DNA from: Bacteroidota bacterium
Lineage (GTDB): Bacteria; Bacteroidota; Ignavibacteria; Ignavibacteriales; Ignavibacteriaceae
Length of the DNA stretch: 7,293 bases
Reading direction: 5' to 3'
Assembly (NCBI GenBank): GCA_030706105.1
Contig: JAUZPC010000133.1
Location: 1 to 7,293, forward strand
Under the pieces are notes generated by a model. The model did no database searches, was not told the origin of the DNA, and was given only the letters and a program-made list of their open reading frames with translations. A program made the translations under genes and the position numbers. Shown here one piece after another: positions 1-4,757 of the stretch (positions are counted from its first letter, which is position 1; every line of letters begins with the position of its first letter).

Positions 1-744
1 ATTAGAAGTAAATAATTCAAACTGTTGCGGAAAATAAATACTATCCCAGCAAAGGACTAGTCCTCCAATGTCTTTTGTATTATTGAAACTAAATAACAGG
101 GAACTATTACTTTTACCTTCCCATTTTAGTCTATTTAATTTGCCGGAAAACTCAAGTTTACTGTTTGGAGATTGCTTAAGCGAAGGATTTGAAAGATCAG
201 TATCAGCAATTGGGATTTCTGTTATGCACAAATCTTTAAAATAGACTTCTCCTTTTCCTCCGGTAGAAGCAGTAATCATAATTTCGATTTTAGAAATATG
301 TTTCGGCATCCCACCGCCAATTGGTCCCCACGCAAAACTAATATTTCTTTTCTTAATTATTATTTTTTGCCATTCAGAAGGGAATTCAAAATTCTTTTTA
401 TTAACCCACCAGACATTATCACCAGCTGAGTCAATTAGTTTAAACTCTAAGGTATTATTGACTGATTTTGCTTTTATATAAAAAGAGATTTCATAGTTAT
501 CAGGCAAATCGATACTAAATTGTTTCTGAATTCCTCCATAACCAGAGCCTTTTTCAAAACTGTAATTAAGTTTTACTAAGCTCTCTTTGTTATTATTCAA
601 AAATGTTTTTTGGATAATTACACCATCTGAGGCATTAATTTTCCAGGAAGTTGAGTCATTAAAGTTTTCTAAAAGTAGTTGTCCATAAGTATTAGAAACA
701 ATAAAGCATAAACATAAAACTATGTATTTATAATATTTTAGCAT
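1..744 (-). CDS. Exported carbohydrate-binding / discoidin-domain protein, N-terminal 248 residues (runs off left edge)
   Basis: The reading frame is open from an ATG at 744-742 to the window edge without a stop; an in-frame TAA lies about 35 bases upstream, and no other ATG lies between it and the chosen start. Residues 1-21 form a signal peptide (MLKYYKYIVLCLCFIVSNTYG, then QLL), with no lipobox cysteine at the likely cleavage point. Residues about 22-165 (LLLENFNDSTSWKIN..., IQKQFSIDLPDNYEISFYIKA, F137-AWGPIGGG, then a GGKGEVYFKDL strand) read as a jelly-roll carbohydrate-binding fold like those before discoidin domains in Bacteroidota glycan proteins. Residues about 168-248 (KLEFSGKLNRLKW..., GGLVLCWDS around W233) look like the start of an F5/8 type C (discoidin) domain, where 'GGL(V/L)(I/L)xWD' is a recurring strand. 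It likely acts in the periplasm or outside the cell as a glycan-binding protein, possibly with a catalytic domain beyond the edge. It is divergent from the 958-2280 gene and shares its control region. Fold calls are from pattern memory; the enzyme class, if any, is unknown. Confidence 0.72.
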   Translation of the reverse strand, partial: MLKYYKYIVLCLCFIVSNTYGQLLLENFNDSTSWKINASDGVIIQKTFLNNNKESLVKLNYSFEKGSGYGGIQKQFSIDLPDNYEISFYIKAKSVNNTLEFKLIDSAGDNVWWVNKKNFEFPSEWQKIIIKKRNISFAWGPIGGGMPKHISKIEIMITASTGGKGEVYFKDLCITEIPIADTDLSNPSLKQSPNSKLEFSGKLNRLKWEGKSNSSLLFSFNNTKDIGGLVLCWDSIYFPQQFELFTSN

Positions 745-749
745 AAAAA

Positions 750-763
750 TGAAAAGGTTTACA
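750..763. promoter_or_regulatory. Degenerate LacI-type operator before the minus-strand gene
   Basis: TGAAAAGGTTTACA matches the perfect palindrome at 901-914 (TGTAAACGTTTACA) at 12 of 14 positions when read in the same orientation. The central CG is replaced by GG, which weakens the symmetry, so one half-site (GTTTACA) is intact and the other imperfect. It ends 5 bases upstream of the minus-strand start codon and begins about 11 bases after the proposed leftward -10 element. A repressor bound here would block early elongation or initiation. Inference from similarity; weaker than the other copy. Confidence 0.45.
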
Positions 764-774
764 ATAATAATGCA

Positions 775-803
775 ATATTAATAATATTATTGATAAATGG
801 CAA
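775..803 (-). promoter_or_regulatory. Candidate sigma70-type promoter, leftward
   Basis: On the minus strand TTGCCA (803-798; 5 of 6 match to TTGACA) is followed by exactly 17 bases and then TAATAT (780-775; 4 of 6 match to TATAAT). This would place the transcription start near 768, about 24 bases before the ATG at 744, with the degenerate operator at roughly +5 to +18. The region is AT-rich, so a -10-like match is cheap; the -35 match and ideal spacing are the stronger evidence. Confidence 0.42.
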
Positions 804-805
804 AT

Positions 806-835
806 AATCACATTAGCGCATCTATACATGTGATT
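806..835. promoter_or_regulatory. Inverted repeat AATCACAT-N14-ATGTGATT, possible activator site
   Basis: AATCACAT (806-813) and ATGTGATT (828-835) are perfect reverse complements of 8 bases separated by 14. Half-site centres are 22 bases apart, about two helical turns, which suits a dimeric regulator binding one face of DNA. The dyad centre (near 820) lies upstream of both candidate promoters, about 52 bases from the proposed leftward start and about 74 from the rightward one, where activators commonly bind. The protein is unknown, and chance dyads occur in AT-rich DNA. Confidence 0.35.
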
Positions 836-859
836 TATAAACATTCCCAAAAATAAATG

Positions 860-888
860 TTGCTTTTAAAAAAAATATTTTCTAATTT
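860..888 (+). promoter_or_regulatory. Weak candidate sigma70-type promoter, rightward
   Basis: TTGCTT (860-865) and TAATTT (883-888) are separated by 17 bases. Each matches its consensus at only three of six positions, so the sequence alone is poor evidence. Support comes from geometry: the perfect operator starts 12 bases after this -10, nearly mirroring the leftward promoter and its operator (11 bases). A start near 895 would give a leader of about 60 bases before the ATG at 958. Confidence 0.28.
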
Positions 889-901
889 CACACTAGAAAA
901 T
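877..901. repeat. Inverted repeat ATTTTCTA-N9-TAGAAAAT next to the operator
   Basis: ATTTTCTA (877-884) and TAGAAAAT (894-901) are perfect 8-base reverse complements with a 9-base spacer (TTAGAAAA-like arms around ATTTCACAC). The last base is shared with the first base of the LacI-type palindrome. It overlaps the proposed rightward -10 and start site, so it could be a second operator. The arms are almost all A/T, which makes a chance origin quite possible. Confidence 0.28.
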
Positions 902-914
902 GTAAACGTTTACA
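901..914. promoter_or_regulatory. LacI-family operator (perfect palindrome)
   Basis: TGTAAACGTTTACA is a perfect 14-bp palindrome with a central CG step, the form bound by LacI/GalR-family sugar-responsive repressors, which kink the DNA at the central CpG. It lies 43 bases upstream of the ATG at 958 and downstream of the candidate -10, the position expected for repression. It probably controls the gene at 958 and the downstream GH94-GH2-glycoamylase genes. The repressor gene is not in the window, and the effector is presumably a sugar released from the substrate. Confidence 0.72.
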
Positions 915-946
915 GTTTTCCAAAATAATAAAATATAAAACAAATT

Positions 947-952
947 AAGGAG
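947..952 (+). promoter_or_regulatory. Ribosome binding site deciding the start at 958
   Basis: AAGGAG is a near-consensus Shine-Dalgarno sequence with 5 bases to the ATG at 958. It overlaps the GTG at 952, which therefore cannot be the start served by it. Starting at 958 also gives a signal peptide beginning MKAIYTFSALL, with a basic residue at position 2. Confidence 0.75.
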
Positions 953-957
953 TGATT

Positions 958-2280
958 ATGAAAGCAATTTACACTTTTTCAGCTCTTCTTCTCTTTCTTT
1001 TACTTGCAAGTACTGGCACATCAGTAGCCCAGACATGGAATAACCCGGCAAGTATTGACGTTTTTGTTGCCCCTGGCCCTATTGCAGTTGATGGGGTTTT
1101 AGAGTATTTCTGGAATCGTCCTTTTAATGGTTTGGTTTTTGGCCCTAATGCCCCTACAACAGCTAACTGGAAATCTGTTTCCGGCGGACTAAAGGTTGGT
1201 GGTACAGATACCGGTCCTTATGTAGATACAACCTATACTTATATGAAATTTTTACGCTCAGGAATGAAACTTTATATTGCTTTCTGGAGTGACGATAAGT
1301 GGGTTGGAAGATTTGGCGGCAGCTGGGAAGGCGATGGAATGTTTATGGTTGTTAGAAAAGCTGACAATACTACTCAGGAAATCAAATTGTATTATAACGG
1401 TTCAACCTTAAATTCTGAAATGGTTTGGGATACGCCTGTTAAATTTGGACAAGGCGTTGGAAAACGTAATAGCCAGACTATTACCAACGATACTACCGCT
1501 TTAGATAATGGTTATGTTGCAGAATGTGTAATCAATTTAGATTCATTGGGATATACAACTGTACCAGATACTTTGCCGGTTAATATTAACATATTTGATC
1601 CAGACCATTATGCTGTTGGTCAACCTGAATACCAAAATGTAGGTACTTTCTATAAATCATATTGGGGCGTTGAATGGGGCGGTATTCCTTTGCAGAAAAG
1701 TTTAATTCTTAAATCTACCGTTCTACCAGTTGAATTATCATCATTTTCAGCATCTATGGATAAAAATGGTGTTAAATTACAATGGGTTACCGCTACAGAG
1801 GTTAATAACGCCAGATTTGAAATTCAAAGAAGTAAAGACGGTGCTAATTTTGTTACAATTGGAACAGTTACAGGTATGGGAACAACTACTAATGTTTCAA
1901 GATATTCTTTTATTGACAAAAATTCATTTGGTAAATCAGTTTATCGCCTGAAACAAGTAGATTATAATGGTGATTTCACTTATTCTAATAATGTTGAAAT
2001 TAACGGTACGGTTCCTCAGAAATTTGCTGTTGAACAAAATTACCCTAATCCTTTTAACCCAACTACAACAATTAACTATACAGTTCCGGAAAAATCTTTC
2101 GTTACCTTAAAAGTATTTGATGTACTTGGTCGTGAAGTTGCTACTTTAGTTAATGGTGAAGTTGAACTCGGAAATCATCAGGTTACTTTTAATGCTTCTA
2201 AATTAAGTTCCGGTGTTTATTATTATACCTTACAGGCAGGTAATAGCACTTCAACTAAAAAGATGGCTTTGTTAAAGTAA
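958..2280 (+). CDS. Secreted CBM9-like / FnIII-like protein with T9SS type A sorting domain
   Basis: A 440-residue exported protein with no catalytic domain I can recognise. The start is the ATG at 958, not the in-frame GTG at 952, because AAGGAG at 947-952 sits 5 bases before the ATG and overlaps the GTG. Residues 1-24 are a classical signal peptide (long LLLFLLLA core, SVA/Q cleavage). Residues about 30-250 resemble the CBM9-like/DOMON fold: 'PIAVDGVLEYFWNRP' is the usual opening strand 'IDGxLDExxW', followed by a lone 'MKLYIAFWSDD' strand and a GDGMF turn. Residues about 256-350 (LPVELSSFSAS..., FEIQRSKDGANF, YRLKQVDYNGDFTYS) are the FnIII-like module that often precedes sorting tails. Residues about 352-440 are the T9SS CTD (N361-YPNPFNP, DVLGREVATLVNGE, SSGVYYYTL, final KKMALLK). 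It is expected at the cell surface or released, binding the locus's polysaccharide. It is the first gene after the LacI-type operator and is followed by a terminator-like hairpin, so it may be made in excess. The exact ligand is unknown. Confidence 0.85.
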   Translation: MKAIYTFSALLLFLLLASTGTSVAQTWNNPASIDVFVAPGPIAVDGVLEYFWNRPFNGLVFGPNAPTTANWKSVSGGLKVGGTDTGPYVDTTYTYMKFLRSGMKLYIAFWSDDKWVGRFGGSWEGDGMFMVVRKADNTTQEIKLYYNGSTLNSEMVWDTPVKFGQGVGKRNSQTITNDTTALDNGYVAECVINLDSLGYTTVPDTLPVNINIFDPDHYAVGQPEYQNVGTFYKSYWGVEWGGIPLQKSLILKSTVLPVELSSFSASMDKNGVKLQWVTATEVNNARFEIQRSKDGANFVTIGTVTGMGTTTNVSRYSFIDKNSFGKSVYRLKQVDYNGDFTYSNNVEINGTVPQKFAVEQNYPNPFNPTTTINYTVPEKSFVTLKVFDVLGREVATLVNGEVELGNHQVTFNASKLSSGVYYYTLQAGNSTSTKKMALLK

Positions 2281-2304
2281 TTCTTTAATAATAATATGTT
2301 TTAT

Positions 2305-2345
2305 AATGGCCGGTCTTTCTGCAAAGAGGGCCAGCCATTTTTTTT
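2305..2345 (+). terminator. Rho-independent terminator-like hairpin between gene 1 and the GH94 gene
   Basis: AATGGC (2305-2310) pairs with GCCATT (2334-2339). After one C/A mismatch, GG pairs with CC, and an inner stem TCTTT/AAAGA closes a CTGC loop, with a GGG bulge on the 3' side. A run of eight T (2338-2345) follows. It lies 24 bases after the stop at 2280 and 27 bases before the TTG start of the GH94 gene. No convincing promoter fits between the hairpin and that gene, so it probably works as a partial terminator or as a 3'-end stabiliser for the first message, lowering expression of the enzymes relative to the binding protein. The mismatch and bulge fit incomplete termination. Confidence 0.7.
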
Positions 2346-2372
2346 AAGATCTTATTTCTATAGGAAAGAAAA

Positions 2373-4751
2373 TTGAACAAATTTGAAACTAAATATGGCT
2401 TTTTTTCAGAGTCAGGAGATGAATATGTTATTAAAACATACTTGACACCTAAGCCATGGATAAATGTAATTACGAATGGCGACTATGGTTGTACAATCTC
2501 TCAATGTGGAGGCGGTTTTAGCTGGCAGACTCACTCTGAATTTAACAGAGTAACCAGATGGCATCAAGATTTGATTCAGGATAATTGGGGAAAATATATT
2601 TATATCAGGAATAATATTACAGGCGAGTATTGGTCTCCAACTTTTATTCCTGCTAAAAAAGAACTTGATAAATACGAGTGCCGTCATGGTTTTGGATATA
2701 CTAAATTTATATCTGAATATAAAGGAATTCTTGTTGAATTAACTTTGTTTGTCCCAAATAATGATAATTTAGAAATTTGGGATATAAATATTAAAAACAA
2801 CACATCGCAGGAAGTTGATCTTTCTGTGTTTACTTATTTTGAGTGGTGCCTTGGCTCATCGGCTGATCATCATAGAGAATTTCATAAAACATTTATTCAA
2901 ACAGAATACAATGAAGAATCAAATTCAATTTTTGCTACTAAAAGATTATGGGAAATTCCTTTGGGCGACAGGGGCCATTGGAATGTAAATTATGAATATT
3001 GGGGATTTTTAAGCTGTAATAAAAAACCGGAAAGTTATGAGACTGAAAAGGAAAACTTTATTGGCATGTACGGGGATTTGATAAATCCAAAAGCGGTTAT
3101 AAATAATGTCCTGACAAGGAAAACCGGTAACTGGATTGACCCTATCGGGAGTCTTAAAATTGAAATAAAAATTGCTCCTAATAAATCTGATAGTATTGAT
3201 TTTTATCTGGGTTTGAGCAAAGATAAACAATTAATTAATAATATTTTAGCTAAGTACAGAACTAAAGAACAAATTGAGGCAGCTTTATCTGAAGTTAAAG
3301 AAAGGTGGAATGCTTTATTATCAACTTTAGTTATTGATACTCCTGATGAGGCAATGAATATTTTTGTTAATAAATGGGTAAGATATCAGGCTATAGCAGG
3401 ACGTTTATGGGGCAGAACTGCTTATTATCAGCAAAGCGGTGCATACGGCTTTAGGGATCAGCTTCAAGATAGCATGGTATATCTGCCTATTGACCCTGCT
3501 TATACTGAAAATCAAATTAAGCTGCATGCAAGACATCAATTTGAAGATGGTTCGGTTTTACACTGGTGGCATCCCATTGCAGAAGTTGGGCTGCAAACAA
3601 AAATGACTGATGATTTATTATGGCTGCCGTTTCTTCTGTCTCAGTATTATAAAGAAACCGGCAATATCAACTTCCTTTTAGAAGATGTTGAATATTATGA
3701 TAAAAAAGAATTAAAAGAAAGTTTATTCAAACATTCTGTAAGGGCAATTGAAAAAGTATTTACTAGATTTAGTGAAAGAGGGTTGCCTTTAATAGGAGCA
3801 GGTGATTGGAATGATGGCCTAAGTGCGGTTGGACTTGATATGAAAGGTGAATCCATATGGATGGCTGAATTCCTATATTACATTTTAGAGAATTTTATTC
3901 CTCTTTGTGAAAAATTAAACGAAATGGAAATTGCTGCAAAGTATAAATCTAAAAATGTCGAATTAAAAAAAGCATTTGATGATTATGCCTGGGATGGGGA
4001 ATGGTTTTACCGTGCTACAAAAGATAATGGATTAAAAATTGGAAGTAATGAAAATGAAGAAGGAAAAATTTATCTAAATGCCCAAACCTGGTCATTGATC
4101 AGTAATATAGGGGAATCTGAAAAAGTGGATAAAGCAATTAACGCTGCTAAAAAATATCTTTTTAAGAAGAACGGAGCTTTATTATTATTTCCTGCTTATT
4201 CTAAGCCTGATCAGTTTATTGGCTATCTTTCCCGTTACGCCGCAGGGAGGAGAGAAAATGGCGGGGTTTATACCCATGCCTCCACTTGGACTATCTGGGC
4301 GCTTGGGCTAAGAAAAGAATCGGATGCCATTTATGATCTTTCCAAAAAAATGTCTCCCATTTATAATGGGTTAAATCCTGATGAATATTCAGCAGAACCT
4401 TATGTTACTCCGGGAAACATTGACGGGCCTGATTCTCCGGATTATGGCAAAGCCGGCTGGACATGGTACACAGGTTCAGCAGCCTGGTATCAGAAAGTAG
4501 TTGTTGATTGGATATTAGGCGTAAGAGCTGATGAAAAAGGGTTATTAATTGATCCTTGTATTCCTAATGAATGGAATAAATTTTCCATTAAAAGAAAATT
4601 CAGAAATACGTTTTATAGCATAGAAGTACTAAACGAAAATAAAGTTAATTCAGGGGTTAAAAAAATTATTGTTGATGGTGTTGAACAGTCTTCCAATATT
4701 ATTTTGCCTTCGGATAAAGAGCAGGTTAAAGTAACTGTTATTATGGGATAA
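2373..4751 (+). CDS. GH94 glycoside phosphorylase (cellobiose/oligoglucan phosphorylase family)
   Basis: A 792-residue enzyme without a signal peptide, so cytoplasmic. GH94 enzymes reversibly phosphorolyse beta-linked gluco-oligosaccharides with inversion, giving alpha-sugar 1-phosphate plus a shortened acceptor. The family N-terminus is clear (KYGFFSESGDEYVIKT..TPKPWIN, GDYGCTISQCGGGFSW, TRWHQD, YIYIRN). Approximate layout: beta-sandwich 7-265, helical linker 270-320, (alpha/alpha)6 barrel 325-715, C-terminal beta-domain 720-792. The barrel has SGAYGFRDQLQD (R361-D362) and GAGDWNDGL; by analogy with cellobiose and chitobiose phosphorylases the general acid is D481 (W479-N-D481). GRRENGGVYTHASTW (R626 to about W638) is the loop near the phosphate and acceptor sites. 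The start is TTG: AGGA at 2362-2365 lies 7 bases upstream, an in-frame TAG at 2361 excludes longer forms, and the next ATG would remove the conserved N-terminus. The GH2 gene follows after 6 bases. SGAYGFRDQLQD reminds me of oligoglucan phosphorylases and cyclic beta-1,2-glucan synthase phosphorylase domains, but the acceptor cannot be fixed by eye. Confidence 0.9.
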   Translation: MNKFETKYGFFSESGDEYVIKTYLTPKPWINVITNGDYGCTISQCGGGFSWQTHSEFNRVTRWHQDLIQDNWGKYIYIRNNITGEYWSPTFIPAKKELDKYECRHGFGYTKFISEYKGILVELTLFVPNNDNLEIWDINIKNNTSQEVDLSVFTYFEWCLGSSADHHREFHKTFIQTEYNEESNSIFATKRLWEIPLGDRGHWNVNYEYWGFLSCNKKPESYETEKENFIGMYGDLINPKAVINNVLTRKTGNWIDPIGSLKIEIKIAPNKSDSIDFYLGLSKDKQLINNILAKYRTKEQIEAALSEVKERWNALLSTLVIDTPDEAMNIFVNKWVRYQAIAGRLWGRTAYYQQSGAYGFRDQLQDSMVYLPIDPAYTENQIKLHARHQFEDGSVLHWWHPIAEVGLQTKMTDDLLWLPFLLSQYYKETGNINFLLEDVEYYDKKELKESLFKHSVRAIEKVFTRFSERGLPLIGAGDWNDGLSAVGLDMKGESIWMAEFLYYILENFIPLCEKLNEMEIAAKYKSKNVELKKAFDDYAWDGEWFYRATKDNGLKIGSNENEEGKIYLNAQTWSLISNIGESEKVDKAINAAKKYLFKKNGALLLFPAYSKPDQFIGYLSRYAAGRRENGGVYTHASTWTIWALGLRKESDAIYDLSKKMSPIYNGLNPDEYSAEPYVTPGNIDGPDSPDYGKAGWTWYTGSAAWYQKVVVDWILGVRADEKGLLIDPCIPNEWNKFSIKRKFRNTFYSIEVLNENKVNSGVKKIIVDGVEQSSNIILPSDKEQVKVTVIMG

Positions 4752-4757
4752 TGATAA

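Larger units (their letters stand above)
745..957. promoter_or_regulatory. Divergent intergenic control region
   Basis: These 213 bases separate two genes transcribed away from each other and hold no credible ORF. They contain, left to right: a degenerate LacI-type operator (750-763), a leftward sigma70-type promoter (775-803), an 8-bp-arm dyad (806-835), a weak rightward promoter candidate (860-888), a second dyad (877-901), a perfect LacI-type operator (901-914) and the AAGGAG ribosome binding site (947-952). The concentration of symmetric elements suggests both exported-protein genes are controlled together by the same sugar-responsive regulator. Confidence 0.7.

Noticed and set aside
780..791. 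Palindrome AATAATATTATT
   Set aside because: Pure A/T 12-mer overlapping a -10-like element in very AT-rich DNA; such palindromes are expected by chance.
806..835. CRP/FNR binding site
   Set aside because: Standard CRP sites are TGTGA-N6-TCACA; here the arms are in the opposite order (TCACA first, TGTGA second) with 14 bases between, so only a generic dyad is reported.
952..957. GTG start six bases before the ATG of the secreted CBM9-like gene
   Set aside because: The GTG overlaps the AAGGAG ribosome binding site; the ATG at 958 is correctly spaced and gives a normal signal peptide.
1730..1951. 73-codon ORF on the plus strand inside the secreted CBM9-like gene
   Set aside because: Out-of-frame shadow of a well-supported gene, with no recognisable domain and low-complexity Leu/Gln content.
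2412..3230. Antisense ORFs of 91 and 73 codons within the GH94 gene
   Set aside because: Hydrophobic-looking translations are a byproduct of the opposite strand of a conserved enzyme gene; nothing supports expression.
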